From assembly GCA_024401515.1 (NCBI GenBank), contig JAKSKY010000013.1, forward strand, positions 1-38,430: DNA of 38,430 nt. Direction: 5' to 3'. The notes under the pieces were generated by a model that was not told where the DNA came from, searched no databases, and saw only the letters and a program-made list of their open reading frames with translations. Below, in pieces: positions 9,440 to 18,061 of this stretch. How positions within the stretch are numbered: position 1 is the first letter of the stretch; the number at the start of each line of letters is the position of its first letter. The stretch is from Paludibacteraceae bacterium. Lineage in GTDB: Bacteria; Bacteroidota; Bacteroidia; Bacteroidales; Paludibacteraceae. The position numbers and the translations under genes are program-made.

Positions 9440-11476
9440 ATGAAATCAAAATCAGACTTTATCAGATACATATCACTAGCCGCCATCTTCCTCATAGCCG
9501 GCGTCCTGATATACCAGACCTATCCGAACATAGGCAAATTCAGGTACACCTACGTATTGGACAAGCCTTGGGAATACGATGCGTTGACAGCTCCTTACGG
9601 ATTTGAGATCATGAAATCCAAGGAGGAACTAAAAAACGAGGAAGATAGTCTGCTCAAAGATTTTCACCCCTTCTACCAAAACGTGGAATCCATTCCCACC
9701 AAATACATCAATTTGCTGAACAGTAATTTCGGCAAGGTGGACGACTCAGCCGTCGGAGAATATAAAACATACATCATCCGCAAACTGAAAACATTATACA
9801 GCAACGGTATCATCGACGCTGAAGAGATGGAGAATTTAAACGACAAAGGAATTACCGAAATCAACATTCTGACCGGCAATGTGGCGAAATCTGTTCCTAT
9901 CGCTTCTCTCCAAACAGCCAAATCGGCCTACGAGAACATCATCAACAACGCCCCTATCTCACTAGACCGACTTACACTTCAGGGGTATAACATCAACAAT
10001 TATATCCAAGAGAACATCGTTTTCGACAAAGAGAAGACTGAGTCCGTCAAGAAGGAGGCGCTCAAATCCATCTCCCTCACCAAGGGGCGCATCCAAAGCG
10101 GAGAGAAGATCATCGACCACGGAGAGATTGTCAAGCAAAAGACTTATGACATCCTCAACTCCCTCAAAACCGTGGTGGAAGAAAACAGTGGAAAAAAAGA
10201 CGCGAAATTGATCCACTTAGGACAAATCCTAATCATACTCAATGTGCTTTGCGCCCTTTTCCTCTATTTCCTTCTTTTCCGAAGAAGCTATCTAATGACA
10301 CCTAAAAACATCGCGCTCATATTAAGCATTATCGTCATCTTATGCTTCCTCACCTCTTTCGCGGTCAAAAAGGAGATTACCCCATACATCATACCCTATG
10401 CGCTTTTGCCGATTTTGGTCACTTGCTTCTTCGACACGAGAACAGCGCTCTTCTCCCATCTTACCGTCATACTATTGGCCTCATTCGTCGTACCGAACGG
10501 CTTCGAATTCCTATTGATGCAGACCATTGTCGGTATGATTTCAATATGCACCCTAAAGAACATCTACATGCGTTCACAATTGGTGCAATCGGCTTTGTTC
10601 ATCATCGTGACCTATTGCACCGTCTATGCGGCCTACACGCTGGTCCACGAAAATGGAATGGACACATTCGAATGGAAGATGCCATTCGTCTTCTTGGCAA
10701 ATGGATTGTTACTGCTATTTGCCTACCCGCTCATCTATATTGTGGAGAAGCTTTTCGGTTACGTCTCAGATGTGACACTCGTGGAGTTGGCCAACACCAA
10801 CAACACCCTGCTCCGTCAATTTTCCGAGGAGGCACCTGGTAGTTTCCAACACTCCATGCAGGTGTCGAACTTAGCTTCGGATGCGGCTAGAAGCATTGGA
10901 GCCAATCCTATGTTGGCAAGGACAGGAGCGCTCTACCACGACATCGGCAAGATGGCCAATCCAGCCTTCTTCACAGAAAATCAATCCAGCAAAAACCCAC
11001 ACACGGAGATGAACGACGAGGAGAAAAGCGCACAAATCATCATCCGTCACGTAACGGATGGTATCGCCATCGCCAAGAAAAACGGATTGCCGGAAAAGAT
11101 CCAAGAGTTCATCGCCACCCATCATGGCAAGAGCAAGACTAAATATTTCTTCTACACCATGAAGAACAAATATCCAGATAGGGAAATCGACGAGGCGAAA
11201 TTCACCTATCCAGGTCCATTGCCGACCTCCAAGGAGATGGCCATTCTCGTGATGTGCGATGCGGTGGAGGCCGCTTCCAGAAGTCTGAAAGAATATACGG
11301 ACACAAGCATCAACGATTTGGTGGAGAAGATTGTCAATGACCAAGTCAGCGAGGGCATCTTCAATGAAACACCTATCACATTCAAAGAGATAAACAAGAT
11401 CAAAGAGGTATTGAAAGGCAAACTCACCACGATTTACCACACACGTATCGTCTATCCGGAATTGAATAAAAAATAG
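9440..11476 (+). CDS. 7TM-HD family phosphodiesterase, PgpH-like (cyclic-di-AMP)
   Basis: The 678-residue membrane protein has one N-terminal span (about 9-26), a large extracytoplasmic region (about 27-255), a block of membrane spans (about 258-460) and a C-terminal HD domain. The HD metal ligands are all visible: H471 in SFQHSM, the H500-D501 pair in YHDIGKM, the histidine of IIRHVTDG, the THHGKS histidines and the aspartate of VMCDAVEAA. This is the plan of PgpH, which hydrolyses cyclic-di-AMP in Firmicutes. The same activity here is inferred from family membership. The gene stands alone between its own promoter and a strong terminator. Confidence 0.88.
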   Translation: MKSKSDFIRYISLAAIFLIAGVLIYQTYPNIGKFRYTYVLDKPWEYDALTAPYGFEIMKSKEELKNEEDSLLKDFHPFYQNVESIPTKYINLLNSNFGKVDDSAVGEYKTYIIRKLKTLYSNGIIDAEEMENLNDKGITEINILTGNVAKSVPIASLQTAKSAYENIINNAPISLDRLTLQGYNINNYIQENIVFDKEKTESVKKEALKSISLTKGRIQSGEKIIDHGEIVKQKTYDILNSLKTVVEENSGKKDAKLIHLGQILIILNVLCALFLYFLLFRRSYLMTPKNIALILSIIVILCFLTSFAVKKEITPYIIPYALLPILVTCFFDTRTALFSHLTVILLASFVVPNGFEFLLMQTIVGMISICTLKNIYMRSQLVQSALFIIVTYCTVYAAYTLVHENGMDTFEWKMPFVFLANGLLLLFAYPLIYIVEKLFGYVSDVTLVELANTNNTLLRQFSEEAPGSFQHSMQVSNLASDAARSIGANPMLARTGALYHDIGKMANPAFFTENQSSKNPHTEMNDEEKSAQIIIRHVTDGIAIAKKNGLPEKIQEFIATHHGKSKTKYFFYTMKNKYPDREIDEAKFTYPGPLPTSKEMAILVMCDAVEAASRSLKEYTDTSINDLVEKIVNDQVSEGIFNETPITFKEINKIKEVLKGKLTTIYHTRIVYPELNKK

Positions 11477-11486
11477 GATTCACCCC

Positions 11487-11514
11487 GTAGAGACGCGATC
11501 AATCGCGTCTCTAC
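11487..11514. repeat. Perfect 28-bp palindrome of the GTAGAGACG type
   Basis: Arms GTAGAGACGCGAT (11487-11499) and ATCGCGTCTCTAC (11502-11514) pair over 13 bp with a 2-base CA centre. It lies 10 bases after the phosphodiesterase stop and before a separate terminator. It has no T-run of its own. Two further elements with GAGACG arms occur at 22557-22580 and 29735-29759, so it looks like a member of a dispersed intergenic repeat family. Confidence 0.85.
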
Positions 11515-11526
11515 AAAACGCACAAA

Positions 11527-11558
11527 GCCTGTGTCGTCATTCGGCACAGGCATTTTTT
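11527..11558 (+). terminator. Rho-independent terminator of the phosphodiesterase gene
   Basis: GCCTGTG (11527-11533) pairs with CACAGGC (11545-11551). Two further pairs inside, one of them G-U, extend the stem, and ATTTTTTATTTT follows. This is a classical intrinsic terminator on the plus strand. Confidence 0.88.
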
Positions 11559-11583
11559 ATTTTCGCCTCAAATTCGAGGGAAT

Positions 11584-12708
11584 ATGAATCAGAAGACAGA
11601 AAACACATTAAACGAGATTTTTCAGGGAGAATGGAACCTCCACGCCTACAAACAACTGCAATACAAGAATACTTTCATAGAATCTCAAGAAGAAGAGACC
11701 ATCCCATCACTTATGGATTGGTACCAGAATAAGAGAAGTGGCAAAGTGAGTTATGCAGGCATGCGTTTAAAGAAGATGCTCCCATTCCTTCCCAGCAAGG
11801 AACAATATGAAATCACACTGTTATTACTACAAGGCAGTAAAACGGACGCCGAGTATGTGGCGCAATACCTCAATGCTTTCAGATACAATAAGACACACAA
11901 ACCCATCACTTGGCGGGATGAATACATACCACTCGTGAAACAAGCGTGGGAGAGGCATCATGGTCCATCTCTAGCACAACTTGTCATCCAATATATGACA
12001 ATTGATTATGTACGTACCCAAGCCGAAGCACTGTCTGAGATCTCGAAGGTCTATTTCGAACTTTGCAGACGCCTTGTCCACGATAGGACGTTCAAAATCG
12101 ACACGCATAAATTGAAGGCTTTGGTGGACATCAACGCCTACCTTTTCATCCTATCCGAATCCAAGCTTGGGATAACGAGTCAGGAGGCCCGTCGATTGCT
12201 ATATCAATGGATAGCCATCACCGCAAGTCTATACAGTGATCCTTATTATTATAGATCAGTGGTCAATTTACCCTTCTTCCACCTCTCCTTACGGAAGTTG
12301 CAAGGGCTAGACACAGCGATCTATCTACTATTGGAGATGGAGCAAGAGGATGTCGTGAAACAGTTTGTGGCGTGGAGCAGGCTGGTAGATAATAAATTAT
12401 GTGATAAAAAGCAGGAATTCCGACGTAACTGTATCGGCTCTAACACAGAGAACCACATTCAACTCGCCAATCTAATCATAGAGAATCTTCCCGAAGATTT
12501 GATCTACATAGCGCACCCGCAGGAAGACTATCGTAATTACATTCATCACATCGCACATCCTTTCGCGGAGATACCGCCATATATCCTTGACGCACCAGAA
12601 GAGCGTTCGGAAAACAAGACGTCAGAATCATTAGAGGCCACTACCACTAGGCTTAACAACCCCCTAGCCCAAAAGTTAATGGAAGAATTGGGAGACACTA
12701 AAGGATAA
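11584..12708 (+). CDS. Conserved-looking hypothetical protein, helical, cytoplasmic
   Basis: I do not recognise this 374-residue protein. It has no signal peptide or membrane span, is rich in predicted helix (for example EARRLLYQWIAITASLYSD and DTAIYLLLEMEQEDVVKQFV), and has a polar C-terminal tail (about 335-360) before a last short helix ending NPLAQKLMEELGDTKG. The ATG is 25 bases after the upstream terminator, so its promoter must overlap that region; TATTTTCG (11558-11565) is a weak -7 candidate. It converges on the minus-strand lipoprotein gene, with 9 bases between the stops. Base usage looks native. Confidence 0.75.
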   Translation: MNQKTENTLNEIFQGEWNLHAYKQLQYKNTFIESQEEETIPSLMDWYQNKRSGKVSYAGMRLKKMLPFLPSKEQYEITLLLLQGSKTDAEYVAQYLNAFRYNKTHKPITWRDEYIPLVKQAWERHHGPSLAQLVIQYMTIDYVRTQAEALSEISKVYFELCRRLVHDRTFKIDTHKLKALVDINAYLFILSESKLGITSQEARRLLYQWIAITASLYSDPYYYRSVVNLPFFHLSLRKLQGLDTAIYLLLEMEQEDVVKQFVAWSRLVDNKLCDKKQEFRRNCIGSNTENHIQLANLIIENLPEDLIYIAHPQEDYRNYIHHIAHPFAEIPPYILDAPEERSENKTSESLEATTTRLNNPLAQKLMEELGDTKG

Positions 12709-12717
12709 AGGCCACCG

Positions 12718-14286
12718 TTACCTAATCACCGAAGCGCCTGTATTACCATCCACCGGAATATCCATGGTGCCACGATAATGAGCGGGTTGGACATGAGAAG
12801 TATCCAGTAAATGATAGAGTTTCTCCGGTGTCATCACGGGTTCCACATCCGCCATCTGAGGACAATTATAACCCATCATCAACTCTTTATCGTAAGCAGG
12901 ATCTTCATGAGGCATTTGGAACGGTTTGGTAAACGACCCATCCTCCTTATAATAAGAGAAATAAGGGCGTGCGTAGTCTCCATCATCGCGGCGGGAAGAT
13001 ATCAAAATCCAACGTCCATTGGCGCTCCACCCCCTGCAATAATCAGAGGCATAAGGGACATTCACCTCTCTTACGGGCGAAACCTCCTTGGTGGCAAGAT
13101 TCATCTTGTAAACATCGCACTCCGCATGTCGATAAGGGGAACTGCCATATTGGGCTACCATAAAGAGCAACCATTTTCCATCAGGAGATGGTTGCGGATA
13201 GTGGGCAGTCAATCCCAATTGGCTCATCGGAATTATTCTTTCCGGTTCACCCCACTTCAAAGAATCGGCATCGAAAGAGATACGATATATATCATATTTC
13301 AAATTTTTATGACGGCTCACATGACCAAGGACGCTGTCCGTGGCTGCGTAATAAAGGGATTTCCCATCAGGTGCCCAACAAGGAAAAGTTTCCATTCTAT
13401 TCTTACTTTTTTGGATATATGACATCTCATCTTTCTCGATATCATATAAGACCAAATCGGACATACGGTCAATGACCTCCGTCTTCACATCCACTACAGG
13501 ATAGGCCTGACCTACAGCATTAATGGAGAATGCTATAAATGGCAATGTGGGATGCCAAGACTCATAGGTCGTGGCGGCGTACATATCACCCACCTTGGTG
13601 TTGACAATACGAGAAACGCCCTGATAGGTCACAACCAAACCGCCATTTTTTCCTCTGAAACAAAAAGAGCTATTGCCAGAACCATTTTTCTGGGTCGCAT
13701 GACAGTTCAAACAACTGTATCCATCCACAGGCAAGGGCTCAGGACGGACTTTCTTATTGGAGGCAATCACCTTACTGGTATTATTCTCCATATTAAATGC
13801 GACAAGATCCAAAACGCCATGTCCACGATAGGAAGGCTCAATCAGACGGCATGTCAAATAGGGATCTATCGAATCAGATTTCACGCTCCATGAGAAAGGT
13901 TTCAAATGAGTCCACTCTTTTTCCTTCACATAGACATCCACACACAATGTGGTATCAAGGTTTTCAGACAACATTTTTTTCCAACTCTTCATAGGGAAGA
14001 TTATCTTGCCATCGTTATCCGACTCCACAACAATCGAAGCGCCGGAAGGGGCCGTCACACACACGCGGCAATCCTTCTCCTCACAGTTCACCATGAAATT
14101 CAAAGGGGCAATGTTACATGGAATCGCCACATCTCTGTAGTCGGGATATATGTCAACCTCAACAGAGTCACAATTCACAGCATTTTGAGGCACTTCAACA
14201 CCACATGCGGCAAACAAAAGTGTGAAAACGGTTACCGCCAAGAAATGCTTTACTATCTGATTTCCAACAATATATTTTAATGCCAT
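12718..14286 (-). CDS. TolB/PD40-type beta-propeller lipoprotein with a heme-c motif
   Basis: The start is placed at the ATG 7 bases after the upstream stop. It gives a lipoprotein signal ending TLLFAAC (cysteine 28) and a 522-residue protein; a longer reading would overlap the upstream gene and bury the signal. The second half has PD40 propeller repeats (CWAPDGKSLYYAATD, YPQPSPDGKWLLFM, CRGWSANGRWILISSRRD). A CLNCH motif (C192, C195, H196), in the pattern CxxCH for covalent heme c, lies before the propeller. Similar Bacteroidetes proteins are sometimes labelled cytochrome-c biogenesis or TolB-like. The function is unknown. It is the last gene of the operon, paired with the multi-span protein. 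Confidence 0.8.
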   Translation of the reverse strand: MALKYIVGNQIVKHFLAVTVFTLLFAACGVEVPQNAVNCDSVEVDIYPDYRDVAIPCNIAPLNFMVNCEEKDCRVCVTAPSGASIVVESDNDGKIIFPMKSWKKMLSENLDTTLCVDVYVKEKEWTHLKPFSWSVKSDSIDPYLTCRLIEPSYRGHGVLDLVAFNMENNTSKVIASNKKVRPEPLPVDGYSCLNCHATQKNGSGNSSFCFRGKNGGLVVTYQGVSRIVNTKVGDMYAATTYESWHPTLPFIAFSINAVGQAYPVVDVKTEVIDRMSDLVLYDIEKDEMSYIQKSKNRMETFPCWAPDGKSLYYAATDSVLGHVSRHKNLKYDIYRISFDADSLKWGEPERIIPMSQLGLTAHYPQPSPDGKWLLFMVAQYGSSPYRHAECDVYKMNLATKEVSPVREVNVPYASDYCRGWSANGRWILISSRRDDGDYARPYFSYYKEDGSFTKPFQMPHEDPAYDKELMMGYNCPQMADVEPVMTPEKLYHLLDTSHVQPAHYRGTMDIPVDGNTGASVIR

Positions 14287-14293
14287 AACCTTA

Positions 14294-16066
14294 TCAGTTT
14301 TCTTCTTTTCTGAAAGTGAAATAGTAACAATAACTCTTGCCATAGGTAGACTTCATCTCTTTTCTGGCTTGATCCATTCGCTCCCTACCATAACTTTGTA
14401 GTGTACGGAAGAAACCTCCAACACGTTGCAGGGTAGCATCATCCATCTTAACAACAGAAAGCAATGACCTATCCGTACCATTCAATACGGCAATCGCGGC
14501 AGCCTCCTTGACACAAGTAGCGATCGGCTTATCCGTACGCGCGGCATAGATGCCCACATCATTCAAGAAGGCGGACATATTGCGTTCCCACAAATCCGAC
14601 ATCAGTCTCAACTCAAAACTCTCGCGCGGCAAATCACTGAAGCACAAGAAGTAACGAGAAACCGTGGCATCACCAAGGAACAACACATTCTCGTTAGGCA
14701 TTCGTTTCTCCACCATCCGACATTCAGGATGTTTGTTCATATAAACTTCCCGATCATTTTTCAAAAGACCCAAATCAGCCAGCTCCTCAGCCATCACAAA
14801 AGATTGGCTCATTTGGTTCATATAACGTTCAGCCAACTGGTTTTCATGCCTCAACAAAGCACACAAAGCCAAAAGGCGAATGCGCCGATAGCTTAGGCCA
14901 AAACGCTGCCAAGATTCAATGGAGACACGTGTCGCACTATTGACAAAACCGGCATGGAAAGTCATCTCATCCTCATAGAGTAGGTATTCAGTAGGCGTGA
15001 ATGGCGTCTTCTCAAATGAGAAATCAATCTTAAACAATTGATCGGGCAATTGATCGGTATAGGCCAAAGCAATGACCCGATAGGCGTTCAAAGTATGAGA
15101 GATTTTCTTATGCTTCTTGCACTCTTCGAGCACCTCCTTCCACTTGCATTCATCCGTCAAACGAGAGACTTTCAACTCCGAGTAGTATATTTTATCCTTA
15201 TACGACAAAGCATACAACAAGACAAATAAGAGAGCAAAAAGAATCATCTGACAATAGGATGGCCATCGGGCACACATCTTATGCAAAGGGTTCGCGAAGA
15301 TCAGCAAAGAGCAAGCTGCGACGATCTGGAGCATCCTCAATTTCATATAAGAGGAGGTCAACAACAACGAGGAGGCTCCCCAGTTGAATTCATCGTTAAA
15401 GCACCACACATCAAAGATGAAAGGCAAAGCGAAAAGTGAGAATAGCGTAACTCCCACCGCCACGGGGAAATATCGCTTCGTGTACCATGTGCGGAGCGTC
15501 ATCATCAACAAAGCCACCAACGCATAGAATCCCAATGCGGGATAGAGTAAAGCGGTAGTCAGAAGCATCAAGGGTTCACCCCACCGTAACCTCTCGGAGA
15601 TTTGATAGAGATAAAAAAGCGTCAATGCAAAAAAGATACCCATTAGGGTTAACAGGCCGAATGAAGTGTCAATTCGCATATAAACATCATACCCCACACC
15701 CGTATAGAGGGCGAGGAGAATCACCGACGGCAAAAAAGAGATAGGGAAAAGCAATTGTGATAAAGCGCAACACTTGTCCAAAAGGTATGCGACACCCGTC
15801 GCCAAAGCTGCGACCAACAGGGCACCCAACGTAGGGTAATACAAAAGTTGATGCAGGAATTGGGCCAAATAGCGCAACACACCACCCGTATGGTCCACCA
15901 CCTCATGCTGATAGATGGAGTTGGTGGCGAAAAAGCCGTTCCAAAAAAGACGATAGATCACATCCCCATACATCAAGTGAAGGGAGATAAAGGTGACCAT
16001 GAAAAAGACAAGACGGTATACCCAACGGGGCACACCTGAAAAGATTTGCTTTAACACGTAACGCAT
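14294..16066 (-). CDS. Multi-span membrane protein, DUF6057-like
   Basis: The 590-residue protein has about ten hydrophobic segments in its first 290 residues (for example LVFFMVTFISLHLMYGDVIY and LLVAALATGVAYLLDK). A soluble C-terminal half follows with helix-rich, TPR-like character (ECKWKEVLEECKKHKKISHT, HENQLAERYMNQMSQSF). The plan resembles DUF6057 proteins of Bacteroidetes; that name is from memory of the family and not certain. It starts 3 bases after the phosphatase stop and ends 7 bases before the heme-motif lipoprotein, so the two probably act together at the cell envelope. Confidence 0.7.
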   Translation of the reverse strand: MRYVLKQIFSGVPRWVYRLVFFMVTFISLHLMYGDVIYRLFWNGFFATNSIYQHEVVDHTGGVLRYLAQFLHQLLYYPTLGALLVAALATGVAYLLDKCCALSQLLFPISFLPSVILLALYTGVGYDVYMRIDTSFGLLTLMGIFFALTLFYLYQISERLRWGEPLMLLTTALLYPALGFYALVALLMMTLRTWYTKRYFPVAVGVTLFSLFALPFIFDVWCFNDEFNWGASSLLLTSSYMKLRMLQIVAACSLLIFANPLHKMCARWPSYCQMILFALLFVLLYALSYKDKIYYSELKVSRLTDECKWKEVLEECKKHKKISHTLNAYRVIALAYTDQLPDQLFKIDFSFEKTPFTPTEYLLYEDEMTFHAGFVNSATRVSIESWQRFGLSYRRIRLLALCALLRHENQLAERYMNQMSQSFVMAEELADLGLLKNDREVYMNKHPECRMVEKRMPNENVLFLGDATVSRYFLCFSDLPRESFELRLMSDLWERNMSAFLNDVGIYAARTDKPIATCVKEAAAIAVLNGTDRSLLSVVKMDDATLQRVGGFFRTLQSYGRERMDQARKEMKSTYGKSYCYYFTFRKEEN

Positions 16067-16069
16067 CGA

Positions 16070-16552
16070 TTACTTCCCTCCGTTCTCTAGATATTGGTAC
16101 AATCCCTCGCAGGTATCCTCCAACAAATCCATCACATGGGCGAAGCCAGCGGCTCCTCCATAATAGGGATCTGGAACATATCGGTCATGCATAGAGATGG
16201 CGAACTCCGTCATCTGGTGGATCTTTTTACGATGCTCCTCCGTCAACGCCTTGGAATGCAAAGCCTCAACGTTGTCATCATCCATGCCGACAACAATATC
16301 GAAGATATCAAAATCATCCGTTTGGACAGGTCGTGAGATGGAAGTCACCATGTATCCACGTTGTTGAGCCGCCTGAATCATACGGGGATCGGCATACTCG
16401 CCTTGATGATAATCCAAGATGCCGGCGGAATCGATCAAATAACGATCGGCTGCGTCATGCTTCTCCACGAAAGCTTTCATCACCGCCTCGGCCGCCGCTG
16501 AACGGCAAATATTGCCCAAGCAGACAAATAGGATACGAGTTTTGTTATCCAT
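16070..16552 (-). CDS. Low-molecular-weight protein tyrosine phosphatase
   Basis: The 160-residue protein has the P-loop VCLGNICRS (CX5R, nucleophile C11, R17) at the N-terminus and the general-acid aspartate in DPYYGG near the C-terminus, both complete. The usual proline after RS is alanine here (RSAAAEAV). The start is the ATG giving MDNKTRILF; an in-frame TTG three codons upstream is less likely. Such enzymes dephosphorylate phosphotyrosine, in many bacteria on exopolysaccharide kinases, but no capsule genes are near. It is coupled to the helicase gene upstream. Confidence 0.92.
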   Translation of the reverse strand: MDNKTRILFVCLGNICRSAAAEAVMKAFVEKHDAADRYLIDSAGILDYHQGEYADPRMIQAAQQRGYMVTSISRPVQTDDFDIFDIVVGMDDDNVEALHSKALTEEHRKKIHQMTEFAISMHDRYVPDPYYGGAAGFAHVMDLLEDTCEGLYQYLENGGK

Positions 16553-16563
16553 AGGAATCAATC

Positions 16564-18009
16564 TTACTGATTATCAGTGGCAGGAGCGCCACCATTTGAG
16601 TTGTTTGGTTTGTTCGGTCTACGAGGATATCTGCGTCTATGTGGACGGCCGCCTCCATTTTGTGGACGATTCTCACCTCCCTGATTAGGGGCGGAACCCT
16701 CTGCGGGTTTCACCTCCGCTCCACCATTTTGCGCACCACCATTTTGTGGGCGATTATTCTTCGGATGTTTATGACGAGGCTTGCCATACTGACCGCCTTG
16801 CTGACCACCCTGGCGACCATGTTGGCCACCTCTTGAATGGGATTTTCCTCCCTTTCTTGGTTCATAGGCAGGACCCTCCCCCACACCTTCCGGCATAGGG
16901 TATTTATCGATCTCCTTTTGAAGGAACTTCTCAATACGAGCGAACTTATCCTGCTCCGCTTCGGAAACGAAGGTGATACCGGCTCCCTGCTTATTAGCGC
17001 GGGCGGTACGTCCGATACGGTGGATATAGTCCTCCACATCGTGCGGCACATCGTAATTCAGCACGACATCCACATTCTCGATATCAATACCACGGGAAAT
17101 AATGTCTGTAGCGACCAAAATGTTCACCTTGCCACTCTTGAAGTCCAATAGAGCCTGATCACGCTCCGCCTGTTCCAAATCGGAATGGATCTCCACCGCA
17201 CGGAGACCGACACGACGCAGACTGCGTGTCACCTCCTTCACCTTCTGCTTGGATGAGGAGAACACAATGATCTTCTCCTCTTTCTTGTCGGAGAAGAGCG
17301 ATTGGACAATGGCCAACTTTTGGGTTTCATAGCAAATATAAGCGCCTTGGGCCACACCCTCGGCAGGCTTGGAGATGGCGATGTTCACCATCACAGGATC
17401 ACGGAGAATGGTCTCCGCCAACTTCTTTATCTTCGGCGGCATAGTAGCAGAGAACATAATGGTCTGCCTATCCGCAGGTAATTTTTTTACAATTTGGATG
17501 ATATCATCATAGAAACCCATGTCCAACATACGGTCCGCCTCATCCAAGACAAAATAGCTCACTTTAGAGAAGTCTACATTGTCCAACCCGATGTGGGAGA
17601 GCAAACGTCCTGGAGTGGCCACCACGAAATCGGCGCCCAACTGCATCGCGCGCTTCTGTTGCTCCCAAGCGCTGGCATCGTTTCCGCCATAAACAGCCAC
17701 GGAAGAGACAGGCAAAAAGTAGGAGAATCCCTCTAATTGTTGGTCAATTTGTTGGGCCAATTCCCGGGTAGGCGACATGATGATGGCATTCACCGCATCA
17801 TCTGGATGAGGTTCCTTCAACATCTTATTCAAGAGCGGCAACAAAAAGGCCGCCGTCTTACCCGTACCAGTCTGTGCGCAAGCGATTACATCCTTTCCCT
17901 CCATAATCACAGGGATAGCTTGCTCCTGCACAGGAGTCATCTCACTGAAATTCATCACATTCAAGCCATCCATCAAACTGGGCTCGAGGTTCAATTCTTC
18001 AAACTTCAT
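16564..18009 (-). CDS. DEAD-box RNA helicase, RhlE-like
   Basis: The 481-residue protein has all core motifs: Q motif (PVQEQAIP), AQTGTGKT (45-52), PTRELAQQ (80-87), TPGRL (132-136), DEAD (156-159), SAT (187-189), then VLVATDIISRGIDI-type motif V and HRIGRTAR. From about residue 384 the tail is low-complexity, rich in G, Q, N, R and H (SRGGQHGRQGGQQGG, then RPHRRRYPRRPNKPNN), typical of RhlE-type RNA-binding tails. These enzymes remodel rRNA and mRNA structure. The gene starts 52 bases after priA, with a weak TAACTTTG -7 candidate in the gap (18034-18041). Confidence 0.93.
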   Translation of the reverse strand: MKFEELNLEPSLMDGLNVMNFSEMTPVQEQAIPVIMEGKDVIACAQTGTGKTAAFLLPLLNKMLKEPHPDDAVNAIIMSPTRELAQQIDQQLEGFSYFLPVSSVAVYGGNDASAWEQQKRAMQLGADFVVATPGRLLSHIGLDNVDFSKVSYFVLDEADRMLDMGFYDDIIQIVKKLPADRQTIMFSATMPPKIKKLAETILRDPVMVNIAISKPAEGVAQGAYICYETQKLAIVQSLFSDKKEEKIIVFSSSKQKVKEVTRSLRRVGLRAVEIHSDLEQAERDQALLDFKSGKVNILVATDIISRGIDIENVDVVLNYDVPHDVEDYIHRIGRTARANKQGAGITFVSEAEQDKFARIEKFLQKEIDKYPMPEGVGEGPAYEPRKGGKSHSRGGQHGRQGGQQGGQYGKPRHKHPKNNRPQNGGAQNGGAEVKPAEGSAPNQGGENRPQNGGGRPHRRRYPRRPNKPNNSNGGAPATDNQ

Positions 18010-18061
18010 GATTAGTCAATCCTATTTTTGCCGCAAAGTTAATGAAAAATATGGAACGGAC

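Noticed and set aside
12811..13422. Long plus-strand frame opposite the propeller lipoprotein
   Set aside because: Its translation has no recognisable family or start signal; it mirrors a well-supported minus-strand gene.
14287..14343. 19-codon extension of the heme-motif lipoprotein
   Set aside because: It overlaps the upstream gene and would place the lipoprotein signal away from the N-terminus.
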